Shown here piece by piece: positions 42,743 through 51,159 of a stretch of 64,000 nt of DNA. The notes beneath the pieces were generated by a model that did not search any database, was not told where the DNA came from, and saw only the letters and a list, made by a program, of their open reading frames with translations. A program made the position numbers and the translations under genes. The stretch comes from Micromonospora sp. WMMD882. GTDB lineage: Bacteria; Actinomycetota; Actinomycetes; Mycobacteriales; Micromonosporaceae. Each line of letters starts with the position of its first letter. Position 1 is the first letter of the stretch. The stretch lies in the NCBI RefSeq assembly GCF_027497255.1, contig NZ_CP114903.1, positions 1,054,001 to 1,118,000 on the forward strand. The letters are read 5' to 3'.

Positions 42743-45700
42743 TCATGACCTTGCCATGGTGATGGCGAAGGCCGCGTCGCGGACGTCGGCCACCGGGTGC
42801 CGGCGCAGCTCGTGCACCAGTTCCCGCCACGGCTCCGACCAGCCGTAACCCTTTCCCCTGCCGGCGAGCGCGACCGCGAACAGGCCGGCGGCGGCCTCGT
42901 GCCGGGCGGCCAGTCGCCGGGCCGTGTCGAGGATCGGCGTCGGGTCGGCGGCGCCGGCGGTCCGCTGACCGCAATGGGCGGCTAAACGCGCCGCCAGGTT
43001 GGCGGCGAGCGCCGGGCGGTCCTCGACCAGGGCGGTGATCTCCAGGAGGTCGGCGGTGAGTTGGTCGGCGGTGTCGTCGTCGAGCCGGACGAGCGCGGTC
43101 AGCAGGCCGGCAGCCCCGGCCCGATACGCGGAACGCCGGCCCAACTCGCGGGCGGCCTCCCGGACGGGGGCGCGGTCCACCTGTGGTTCCGCCGACGCGG
43201 CCCAGTCGGCTGCCGCGCCGAGGACGGCCTCCATCCGGCGGCGGGCGGGACGGTCGGCGGCGGGGCCGCCCGGCTCGGGGTCGGTCTCGTCGGCGTGCAC
43301 GAGGGCGCGCAGGGCGGCGTCGAGGACGGTCCGCTCGGGGCGGTCGGGATGGTCGAGCAACGCGCCGACGAAGGGGCGCAGCGACGGCCAGAGGTGCGGG
43401 TCGGTCAGGTCGGTGAGCGCCGCCGTGACCAGTGTGCCCAGGTCGGGGGGCCAGGGCAGCCAGGGGCCGAGGCGCGACCAGGCGAACCGGGCGACCTGCC
43501 GGTCCGGGCTGGCGCAGGCACGGGCGACCAGGGCGGCGTACCGGGGCCGGTCGGGCACCGGGACGTCGTCGGGTGACGTCGCCAGCACGGTCACGCTCTG
43601 TTCCCGGCCGGCGTGGACGGCCTCGTCGAGGACGATCCAGCTCTCCGGCGCGGCCAGCCGTTGCCGGGCGGCGGCGACGACCGCCGTGCGGACGTCGCGG
43701 TGCTGGTCGGGCTGCTGCCAGGCGGACACCAGCACCGGCATCGCCTCGGCCGGGCCGAACCGGCCGAGCAGCCGCAGGGCTTCCTTGCGGCTGGTGACCT
43801 TGCCCCGGCCGAGCGCCACCGTCGACAGTGGCGCGAGCAGGGCGGACGGGCGGACGAACCGGGCGGCCCGGCCGGCGGAGTACAGGGCGACCCGGGCCCG
43901 GTCGGTGTCGGCGTGGGCGAGCAGCACCGGCAGCGCCTCCTCCGGGCGGTCGGTCCAGGGCAGCGCGCCCAACGCCGCCTCGGCCAAAGTCACGTTCGCC
44001 GAGTCGACGTACCGCAGCACCAGGTCACGCCCGGCGTCCGGCACCTGGGCGGCGGCGCGGAGGGCCGCGGCCCGGTAGGCCAGCGGGGTGCCGGCGTCCG
44101 CGACCAGCCGGGCCTGCAACGACACGTACGCCTGCCGCTGCCGGGGCAGCCAACGTCCGGGACGCTCCGGCGGGCCGGGGATCCAGCGGGTGCCGGCGGT
44201 GAGGAACGCCCCGGCGGGCGGCGGCCCGGTCAGCACCCGGTCGAGCAGGTCGGTGCGGCGGGCGCTGACCGCACGCCACACGACGTCCAGGGTGATGGTG
44301 GACGGGTCGTCGGCGAGGACCTGCGCGACCCGCTGGTCCCGGGTGCTCGGGTCGGCCAGCCACAGCCCGACGGCCCGCCGGACGGTGTCGGAGACGTTGC
44401 CGGGGCGGGTGGCCCGACGCAGCAGCTCCTGGAGGTCGGGCAGCTGGTGGGCCCGCCGGCCCAGCGCCCGGGTCACCGCGAACAGCGGCGCGGCGTTCCC
44501 CCGTGCCAGGCCGGCTTCGATCCAGGGACCCAGCCGGGTCAGGACGAGGGCTTCCTGACCTCGGCGCAGCGTCCGGTCGAACTGGCCCAGCGGCGGCAGC
44601 CGGTGACCGCCGAAGAGCCGGTCGAGGGTGTCCAACGCCCAACCCACCAGGGCCGGCTCGTCGAGATGGTGGGCGAGGACCCGGGTGGCGAGGGCGCCGA
44701 GCGCGGAGAGGGTGCCGGGGGAGGCGTCCCGGGCGGTCGTCGCGTCCACGGTGAGCTGGGTCAGCGCGTCGACCGAGTCGGCGCGCAGCAGCGGGACCAG
44801 GACCGTCGCGCCGAGCACCGCCGCCGCGCGTACCGGATCCTGCTCGTTACGCAGCCGGGGCAGCCGGGCCACCGCCTCGGCGACCACGGCCGGGTCGCCG
44901 CTGCGGCGCGCGGCGGCCAGCAGCAGCGTCCAGCCGGCGGAGCGGTCCTGCGGGTCGGCGGCCCGCAGCGCGGGCGCGAGCGCGGCGGACGCCTCCGGCC
45001 AGGGCAGCAGCGCGCTCCACGTCCGGACCGACGCCTCGTGCAGGCGGACGACGTCCAGGGTGAGCGCCCGCCGGGCCTCCCGCTCCCGCCAGGCGTACGG
45101 CAGCGCCGCCACCAGCGCCGGGTTGGGCGGTACGCGGTCGGTGTCCACGTCGGCGTGCGCGGCGTCGTAGAGGGCCCCCCGGTCGGCCGGGGGCACGACG
45201 AGCAGCAGCCGGCGCAGCTCGTCGGGGCGTCGACGGAGCCGGCGGGCCAACTCGACCAGGTCCGGCCAGGGCAGCCGGCCGAGCCGCCGCAGTAGCGCCC
45301 GGGGCAGCCGACGGCGGGTCAGCCCGCCCGCCCGGGCGGGCGCGGTCAGCAGGGCGAGCAGCCGGCGCGGGGCGACGGCGGCGAGCGGACCGTAGTCGAC
45401 CAGGTCGCCGGGGAGCCGGTCGGCCGGGACGTGCCGTTCCAGCAGGTCGAGCACCCGCCCCGGGTGGCGCCGGGCGACCGTCAGCAGCTCCGGGCCGTGG
45501 GCCGTCCACCAGCCCGCACGGCGGGCCGGACCGAGGTCGGCGAGCGTCGTCTCCGCGTACGCGAGCAGGGTTTCGCCGTGCCGACGGGCGAGCGGCTTCC
45601 AGTTGCCCACCGCGTGCGCCAGGTCGGGCAGCAGCCGACCGACGTGGCCCGGGGCACAGACCGGGAGCAGCGCGGCGGCCTCGGCGTCGCCGAAGCCCCG

Positions 45701-46111
45701 CCGGACCTCGTCGACGAGCGCGTCGGCGAGGTCGGCGCGACGCAGCCGGCGCAGCGTCCGGTAGACCAGGCGGCGCAGGTCGGCGGAGGCGTCGCGGAGC
45801 AACCCGGCCAGGTCGGCGGCGCTCAGCCAGCCGGCGCGCAGCCCGGCCCGGACCGCCGCCGCCCGCACCGACCGGTCCGGGTCGTCCACCGCCGCCAGCA
45901 CTCCTGCCCGGTCGCCGACGACCTGGCCGGCGGTGACCGCCAGGAACCGGTGGTACGTGTCGCCGGCGCGCAGGTCGGCCAGCACCTCCGGCAGGTCACC
46001 GCTGTCGGCCAGGGCCCGGACCCGGTGGGCCAGGGTCACCATCCGATCCGGGTACGCCAGCGCGTCCAGTTCACTGAGCAGCCGCTTCGTCGATCGTCGC
46101 ACGGCGACCAT
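42743..46111 (-). CDS. Very large HEAT-like repeat protein
   Basis: A protein of 1122 residues made almost only of alpha-helical pairs, as in HEAT/ARM-type solenoids. Typical stretches are DRSVRAAAVRAGLRAGW, PSALLAPLSTVALGRGKVT, AMPVLVSAWQQPDQHRDVRTA and the C-terminal VADVRDAAFAITMA. No enzyme, signal or membrane segment is seen. Solenoids of this kind bind other proteins. I chose the ATG at 46111, because the longer frame to 46279 runs into the CRISPR array and has a poor N-terminus. The ribosome site is weak. The end of the CRISPR array lies 160 bp upstream; a functional tie to it is not shown. Confidence 0.75.
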   Translation of the reverse strand: MVAVRRSTKRLLSELDALAYPDRMVTLAHRVRALADSGDLPEVLADLRAGDTYHRFLAVTAGQVVGDRAGVLAAVDDPDRSVRAAAVRAGLRAGWLSAADLAGLLRDASADLRRLVYRTLRRLRRADLADALVDEVRRGFGDAEAAALLPVCAPGHVGRLLPDLAHAVGNWKPLARRHGETLLAYAETTLADLGPARRAGWWTAHGPELLTVARRHPGRVLDLLERHVPADRLPGDLVDYGPLAAVAPRRLLALLTAPARAGGLTRRRLPRALLRRLGRLPWPDLVELARRLRRRPDELRRLLLVVPPADRGALYDAAHADVDTDRVPPNPALVAALPYAWREREARRALTLDVVRLHEASVRTWSALLPWPEASAALAPALRAADPQDRSAGWTLLLAAARRSGDPAVVAEAVARLPRLRNEQDPVRAAAVLGATVLVPLLRADSVDALTQLTVDATTARDASPGTLSALGALATRVLAHHLDEPALVGWALDTLDRLFGGHRLPPLGQFDRTLRRGQEALVLTRLGPWIEAGLARGNAAPLFAVTRALGRRAHQLPDLQELLRRATRPGNVSDTVRRAVGLWLADPSTRDQRVAQVLADDPSTITLDVVWRAVSARRTDLLDRVLTGPPPAGAFLTAGTRWIPGPPERPGRWLPRQRQAYVSLQARLVADAGTPLAYRAAALRAAAQVPDAGRDLVLRYVDSANVTLAEAALGALPWTDRPEEALPVLLAHADTDRARVALYSAGRAARFVRPSALLAPLSTVALGRGKVTSRKEALRLLGRFGPAEAMPVLVSAWQQPDQHRDVRTAVVAAARQRLAAPESWIVLDEAVHAGREQSVTVLATSPDDVPVPDRPRYAALVARACASPDRQVARFAWSRLGPWLPWPPDLGTLVTAALTDLTDPHLWPSLRPFVGALLDHPDRPERTVLDAALRALVHADETDPEPGGPAADRPARRRMEAVLGAAADWAASAEPQVDRAPVREAARELGRRSAYRAGAAGLLTALVRLDDDTADQLTADLLEITALVEDRPALAANLAARLAAHCGQRTAGAADPTPILDTARRLAARHEAAAGLFAVALAGRGKGYGWSEPWRELVHELRRHPVADVRDAAFAITMARS

Positions 46112-46664
46112 TGTGGCCGGCTGGGGTGGCAGACGCCGAACGGGTTTCCGGTCGGGCCCCTTCGGAGAGGGTGTTCTCATCAGGCTCTGAGCTCGGCGGG
46201 CATGGAGTGTTCCTGGATCTTCCCCACTCGCGGCGAGGAGGGTACGGGTACCGGTCGACAGCCGGAAGATGGGGCTCATCCCCGCGTGCGCGGGGAAGGG
46301 GCCACCAGCGACATAGCGGTTGATCTCGCGGCAGGATCACCCCCGCGTACGCGGGGAAGAGCGTTCGTGCCCGAACGGGTTCAGCGGCGGCTGGGATCAC
46401 CCCCGCGTGCGCGGGGAAGAGACTTTTTGGCCTGGGGCGTTAGAGATCAACTAGTGCGTTTTTCTTCACTTTGATTCGCTTGGTGTCCGCATGGTGGACG
46501 GTGGTGGTCACACCGGACAGTGTTCAGGGTTCCACTGTCCGGAGGCAACTGTCGGCGGCCGGCGAGTCGTGTCCGCAGGGGCGTCGGGGGCCGAACTCTG
46601 CCCGTACGACGGGATGGTCGTGAGGAGAGCGGGCGTCGCGGGCATGGTGGCCGGAGGGCCGGGG
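46112..46664. other. Gene-free region holding the CRISPR array and its leader
   Basis: Between the HEAT-repeat gene and the GH67 gene. Apart from the three CRISPR repeats (46273-46421) and the AT-rich stretch beyond them (46422-46500), I see no gene. The rest may hold the promoter of the HEAT-repeat gene. Confidence 0.5.
46273..46421 (-). CRISPR. Three-repeat CRISPR array, type I-E-like, no cas genes in window
   Basis: Three 28-bp repeats at 46273-46300, 46334-46361 and 46394-46421 share the core CCCCGCGTGCGCGGGG (one has GTAC in the centre) and the ends GATCAC...AAGAG. They are separated by spacers of 33 and 32 nt. On the minus strand the repeat resembles the type I-E form starting CTCTTCCCCGCG. 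The first copy by coordinate has several changes and is likely the old, distal end. The DNA beyond the third copy (46422-46500) is AT-rich and likely the leader. Confidence 0.85.
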
Positions 46665-48791
46665 TCAGTGGATGGTGCGGCCGTGCGCGTCCGGCACCCC
46701 GGACTTGCGGTAGAAGTACGTGTTGATCTGGTCGCGCCACTCGACGGCGTTGCGGAGCTGCTCGTCGAGGCGTTCGCTGACCCGGGCGTGCAGCGCGTCG
46801 TCGACCAGGCCGGCGAGCCGCCGCCACCGCTCGCGCATGGTCTCCACCTCGGTCACCCCGGCGAAGTGGGTGTCGTAGATGTGCTGGATGACGGTGACGC
46901 CGCTGTGCAGGACGTGCCCGTACGGGACGTGGTGGAAGAACAGCAGCAGCTCGTCGGGGCAGGTCTCGGGTGACTCGTACACCTCGGACCAGGGCGGCGG
47001 GTACTGGCCGGTGAAGCCGGTGCCGGTGGCCCGGGTCCGGTCCACGCCCACGCCGTCGCGGTCGGCGAAGTGGTACGTGCCCCACGCGGTGTACTCGTAC
47101 CCGTCGACGGACGGGCCGTAGTGGTGGTGGGTGGGGCTGACCATGAAGCCCACGCCCAGCGGCGCGGTGTACCGCTCGTACGTCCGCCACGAGTCGTCCA
47201 TGATCTCGTGCAGGGCGCGTCGGAGCAGGTCGGGATCGGTCACGGCGCCGGCGGGGAAGGTCAGGTCGAGCCACTCGTCGAGGATGTCCTCCGGCGTCAG
47301 GGCGGGGTCCCAGGCGAGCCGTCCGAAGGCGTACAGGTTGGCCTGGGCCAGCGGGTGCCCGGTCCAGAACGGGTCCGCGCCGACGTTGGAGACCCCGACC
47401 AGGCCACCCCCGGTTCCCGCCGGGGCGCCGGCGGCGAGGTCGGCGACGGTACGACCCTGCGGCCCCCACGGGGCGAAGGCCAGCACCTCGTGCCAGAGCG
47501 GGCCCAGGTAGCAGACGTGGCGTTGCTGGCCGGTGTACTCCTGCGTGACCTGCACCTCGACGGCCATTTTCGTGGCCGGCATGGCGGCCAGCACCGGGGA
47601 GATCGGCTCGCGGGGCTGGAAGTCGATCGGACCGTACTTGACCTGCACGACGACGTTGTCGTGGAAGCGTCCGTCCAGCGGGGCGAAGTGGTCGTACGCG
47701 GCCCGCGCCCGGTCGGTGGTGCGGTCCCGCCAGTCCTGCCGGTGGTTGTAGACGAACGCCCGCCAGCGCACCGTCCCGCCGTGCGGGGCGAGGGCCTCGG
47801 CGAGCAGGTTCGCGCCGTCGGCGTGGTCGCGGCCGTAGCCGAACGGGCCGGGCTGGCCCTCCGAGTCGGCCTTCACCACGTACCCGCCGAAGTCGGGGAT
47901 GCGGGCGTACACGGCCCGGGTGGTCTGCGCCCACCAGGCGCGCACCCGGTCGTCCAGCGGGTCGGCGGTGGGTAGGCCGCCGAGGACCATCGGCGCGGCG
48001 AAGCTGACCGACAGGTGCGTGCGCACGCCGTACGGGCGGAGCAGGTCGGCGATCGCGGCGACGTCGCCGAGCCGGTCGGTGAGCAGCCGCGCCTCGGTGG
48101 CGTGCACGTTGACGTTGTTCACCGAGATCGCGTTGACCCCGCAGGCGGCCAGCAGCCGGCCGTAGGCGCGGATCCGGTCCGGCTCGTTCCGGGCGGCCCC
48201 GTCCCGCCAGAAGATCGAGCCACCGGCGTAGCCGCGTTCGACCTGCCCCATCACCGGGTGCACGTCGACGTTGTCCCAGTGGTCGAGCATCCGCCGGGCC
48301 AGCGCCGGGCGGTGCCGTTGCGGCGGGCCGGGCGTGAACGCCGCCGCGCCGAGCCGGACCAGGTGGAACAGCCCGTACAGCAGGCCGGCGGGGGTGTCGG
48401 CGAGCAGCGCCGGCACGTCGCCGGAGCGGTCCAGCAGGAAACCCTCGTCGCCGAGCGTGCCGGCCACCTCGCCGGCGACCCTGGCCGCGTGCTCGGGCAG
48501 GGGCGCGGCGTCGGTGAGCGCGACCACCAGGTCGACGTCACCGGCGGCGGCGTCGGCGGTGGGGGAGGGGACGGGGGAGGATGCGGGGCCGGTCGACCGG
48601 TGGGCCCGGCCGCCGTGCCGGGCGCACGCGGCGGCGACCTCGTCGTACACCGTGTCGACGAGCGGGCCGACGCCGCTCACCAGGACCCGGCGGGCGCCCA
48701 GGGCGGCGAACGCCTCCGCCGGCAGCCAGGCCGGATGCCACTGGTCCGGCGAGGGCCCGGGGGTCGACGCGTCGTCTCGGGGCTCGGTCAC
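46665..48791 (-). CDS. aguA: Alpha-glucuronidase, GH67
   Basis: A cytoplasmic enzyme of 708 residues that removes 4-O-methyl-glucuronic acid from aldouronic acids. The family core is clear: LDHWDNVD, ISVNNVNVHA, YVVKADSEGQPGPF (acid residue), VQVKYGPIDFQPREP with the Asp, MAVEVQVTQEYTGQQRH with the Glu, and WEW-like later blocks. There is no signal peptide, so imported oligosaccharides are its substrates. The GTG at 48791 overlaps the stop codon of the DUF624 gene (GTGA). It is the last gene of the leftward xylan operon, and its product feeds the mannonate branch encoded nearby. Confidence 0.92.
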   Translation of the reverse strand: MTEPRDDASTPGPSPDQWHPAWLPAEAFAALGARRVLVSGVGPLVDTVYDEVAAACARHGGRAHRSTGPASSPVPSPTADAAAGDVDLVVALTDAAPLPEHAARVAGEVAGTLGDEGFLLDRSGDVPALLADTPAGLLYGLFHLVRLGAAAFTPGPPQRHRPALARRMLDHWDNVDVHPVMGQVERGYAGGSIFWRDGAARNEPDRIRAYGRLLAACGVNAISVNNVNVHATEARLLTDRLGDVAAIADLLRPYGVRTHLSVSFAAPMVLGGLPTADPLDDRVRAWWAQTTRAVYARIPDFGGYVVKADSEGQPGPFGYGRDHADGANLLAEALAPHGGTVRWRAFVYNHRQDWRDRTTDRARAAYDHFAPLDGRFHDNVVVQVKYGPIDFQPREPISPVLAAMPATKMAVEVQVTQEYTGQQRHVCYLGPLWHEVLAFAPWGPQGRTVADLAAGAPAGTGGGLVGVSNVGADPFWTGHPLAQANLYAFGRLAWDPALTPEDILDEWLDLTFPAGAVTDPDLLRRALHEIMDDSWRTYERYTAPLGVGFMVSPTHHHYGPSVDGYEYTAWGTYHFADRDGVGVDRTRATGTGFTGQYPPPWSEVYESPETCPDELLLFFHHVPYGHVLHSGVTVIQHIYDTHFAGVTEVETMRERWRRLAGLVDDALHARVSERLDEQLRNAVEWRDQINTYFYRKSGVPDAHGRTIH

Positions 48792-49477
48792 GCGGTGAAC
48801 TCCTTCTCGATCGTGTCGATCATCGGGCGGCTGGTCCGGTGGAGCAGGGCGACGAACACCGCGCCCAGCAGCGCGAGCACCGCCTCCGAGCCGACCGCGA
48901 CGACCCCGGCGGCCAGCGCCAGCAGCGCGGCGTGGCCGATCGTCACGCCCGGCCGGCGGATCAGGAAGTACGCCGCGAGGCGGGCCACGTCCCGGGTCCG
49001 GAAGGTGAAACAGGTCGTGATGACCAGGGCGTTGACGCCGGCCAGCAGCGCGGTCACCGCGACGACGACCAGCAGCGCCGACCACCAGCCGGGCAGGCCC
49101 ACGGCGGCCCGGTGGGCGAGGTTCACCGCGACGACCGTCAGCCACAGCAGCAGCGGCAGCCAGATCCGCGACACCGGGCCGAGGTTGGCCCGCCAGGCCC
49201 GCCGGAACACCGCCGCCGGTCGCAGGTCGGTCAGGTCCGGGCGCTGGTGGCGCAGCGTGTGGAGGGCGGCGGCGACAGCCGGACCGAGCGGCGTCAGGCA
49301 GAGCGCGGCCAGCGGCAGGTTGCTCCGGTCGCGGTCGAGCAGCACCAGGCCGACCAGGCCGGGCGCGGTGGTGAGCAGCAGCATCAGCTCCACCACCAGC
49401 AGGATGTGCACGGTCGCCGCGCCCCGGGCCAGGGGCCCGTCGCCGACCTGCCGGCCGGCGCGCGCGGTGTCGCTCAC
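48788..49477 (-). CDS. DUF624 (YesL-like) membrane protein
   Basis: A membrane protein of 229 residues with about five helices, for example ATVHILLVVELMLLLTTAPGL, ISRIWLPLLLWLTVVAV, WWSALLVVVAVTALLAG and IGHAALLALAAGVVAVGSEA. The layout matches DUF624/YesL proteins, which are often beside CUT1 sugar ABC transporters of the LplB/YtcP type. They may assist transport or sensing; the role is unproven. The GTG at 49477 overlaps the stop codon of the GH39 gene; the longer frame adds an Arg-rich shadow. Confidence 0.8.
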   Translation of the reverse strand: MSDTARAGRQVGDGPLARGAATVHILLVVELMLLLTTAPGLVGLVLLDRDRSNLPLAALCLTPLGPAVAAALHTLRHQRPDLTDLRPAAVFRRAWRANLGPVSRIWLPLLLWLTVVAVNLAHRAAVGLPGWWSALLVVVAVTALLAGVNALVITTCFTFRTRDVARLAAYFLIRRPGVTIGHAALLALAAGVVAVGSEAVLALLGAVFVALLHRTSRPMIDTIEKEFTA

Positions 49478-51096
49478 GGCCGCTCCGCCGCGCCGTCGCC
49501 GGGGTCGCCGCCCGGAGCACCGCTGCCCGGAGCGGCGTCGCCGCCCGGAGCGCCGCTGTCCGGGTCGGCGTCGCTGCCCGGAGCGGCGTCGCCGGGGTCG
49601 CCGTACAGGCGGGCGTCGTCCCACCAGGGCGGGGTCTCGTCGCGTACCGCGGTGATCTCGACCAGGGTGACCTCGTGCCGGCTCAGCGTGAGGTCGACGG
49701 CGACCCGGCCGCCGGCCACCGGCAGGCTCCGGTGGGTACGGGCCGGCTCGGCGGCCTCGCGCAGCGTGTCGAGCTGGCCGGGCCGGGGCGAGGCGGGCCG
49801 GCCCAGCTCGCCCCAGGCCCGCCAGGCGTTGCCGTGCTCCTCGCTGACCGAGGAGCGCAGCACGAACGCCGACGTCGCGCCGGAGAGCGGGACGGACAGC
49901 GCCACCTCGTGCCGGTCGACCGGGTCGCGGCCGGTGACGTCGACCGGGGCCCAGGCCAGCACGGCGACCCGGCCGGAGGCGTCCCGGGTGACCAGGTGGT
50001 CGTCGCCCCGGGCCAGCACCCGGTCACCGAGGCGGGCCATGAACGCGTACAGGTGGTAGGTGGGTTTCTTGATCTGCCGGTGGGTGAGCAGCCCGAACCC
50101 GCCGTGGAACAGCGCGGTCGGGATGCCCTGCTCCTCGAACACGTCGCTGAACGTCCAGTACGAGAACGAGTCGACCAGGTCGCCGCCGGCGGCCAGCACC
50201 GGGGCGAGGTACGCGGCGTGGAAGGCGGTGTCGTGGATCGGGTTGTCCGGCCGGTAGGAGGAGTTGAACTCGGTGATGTGCACCGGCAGGTCGGCCAGCG
50301 CGGTGCCGGCCAGGTGACGGCGGGGCGCGGCGAACTGCTCCAGCAGGTGGGCCGCCGGGGCGAGGGTCTGGTGGGTGCCGAACGGCACGTGCCGCGCCGG
50401 GCCGGAGGTGTACGCGTGCCGGCTGACGAAGTCCACCGGGACGTCCCGGGCGGTGACGAACTCGGCGAACGGGGCCAGCCACTCGTCCGCGCCCGGGGAG
50501 ATGGCCGGGCCGCCGACCTGCAGGCCGGCGTCGACGTCCTTGACGGCGTGCGCGCTCACCTCGTACAGCCGGTGGTAGGCGTCCCGGTCGGCGCGCTGCC
50601 AGAAGTCCGGCAGGTTCGGCTCGTTCCACACCTCGATCGGCCAGCGGCGCACCTCGTCCGGTCCGTACCTGTCGACGAGGTGCCCGACGGTGGCCCGGAC
50701 CAGGTCGGCCCACTCCGTCCAGGACTCCGGCGGGGTGACGTTGCCCCGCCACCAGAACACCGTCTGGTCGCCGGAGGCCAGGTCGGAGGGCATGAACCCC
50801 AGCTCCACGAAGGGCCGGACGCCCAGCTCGAGGTACGCGTCGACGACCTGGTCGACGTACGTGAAGGAGTGCCGCACGTGCCGGGCGCCCCGGTGCTCGT
50901 ACGGGCGGTGCACGCCGACGCCGTCGCTGAGCAGCCCGTGGCCCCGGATGTGCCGGAAGCCGATCTCCCGCTGGACCAGGGCGAGCGAGTCCTGGTAGTC
51001 GCGGCGCAGCGCCAGGTCGAACCGGCCGGTGCCGACGCAGACCCGCCACGCGTCGGACAGTCGCCCGGTCGGCTGGTCCGGGACGTGGATCCGCAT
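49474..51096 (-). CDS. Beta-xylosidase, GH39
   Basis: A cytoplasmic enzyme of 540 residues. The (beta/alpha)8 domain has GRFDLALRRDYQDSL, RHIRGHGLLSD, VWNEPNLPDFW (acid/base Glu159) and HITEFNSSY (nucleophile Glu276), the GH39 pair. It releases xylose from the non-reducing end of imported xylo-oligosaccharides. A beta-sandwich follows; the C-terminal 40 residues are an odd Pro/Gly/Asp/Ala repeat region without a fold. The ATG at 51096 has AGGAGAGG upstream. It is the fifth gene of the operon; a hairpin separates it from the solute-binding gene. Confidence 0.92.
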   Translation of the reverse strand: MRIHVPDQPTGRLSDAWRVCVGTGRFDLALRRDYQDSLALVQREIGFRHIRGHGLLSDGVGVHRPYEHRGARHVRHSFTYVDQVVDAYLELGVRPFVELGFMPSDLASGDQTVFWWRGNVTPPESWTEWADLVRATVGHLVDRYGPDEVRRWPIEVWNEPNLPDFWQRADRDAYHRLYEVSAHAVKDVDAGLQVGGPAISPGADEWLAPFAEFVTARDVPVDFVSRHAYTSGPARHVPFGTHQTLAPAAHLLEQFAAPRRHLAGTALADLPVHITEFNSSYRPDNPIHDTAFHAAYLAPVLAAGGDLVDSFSYWTFSDVFEEQGIPTALFHGGFGLLTHRQIKKPTYHLYAFMARLGDRVLARGDDHLVTRDASGRVAVLAWAPVDVTGRDPVDRHEVALSVPLSGATSAFVLRSSVSEEHGNAWRAWGELGRPASPRPGQLDTLREAAEPARTHRSLPVAGGRVAVDLTLSRHEVTLVEITAVRDETPPWWDDARLYGDPGDAAPGSDADPDSGAPGGDAAPGSGAPGGDPGDGAAERP

Positions 51097-51124
51097 GGTG
51101 GTCCTCTCCTGGTGGGCGCGGGGC

Positions 51125-51153
51125 GGGCGGGTCCGGGAGCGCCGGACCCGCCC
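51125..51153 (-). terminator. Hairpin between the solute-binding gene and GH39
   Basis: Arms GGGCGGGTCCGG and CCGGACCCGCCC around a five-base loop lie just after the stop codon of the solute-binding gene. Partial termination or mRNA protection here would raise the level of the binding protein over the enzymes. Confidence 0.7.
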
Positions 51154-51159
51154 GGGACG

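Noticed and set aside
46112..46279. Longer N-terminus of the HEAT-repeat protein
   Set aside because: It would run into the CRISPR array and has no protein-like pattern.
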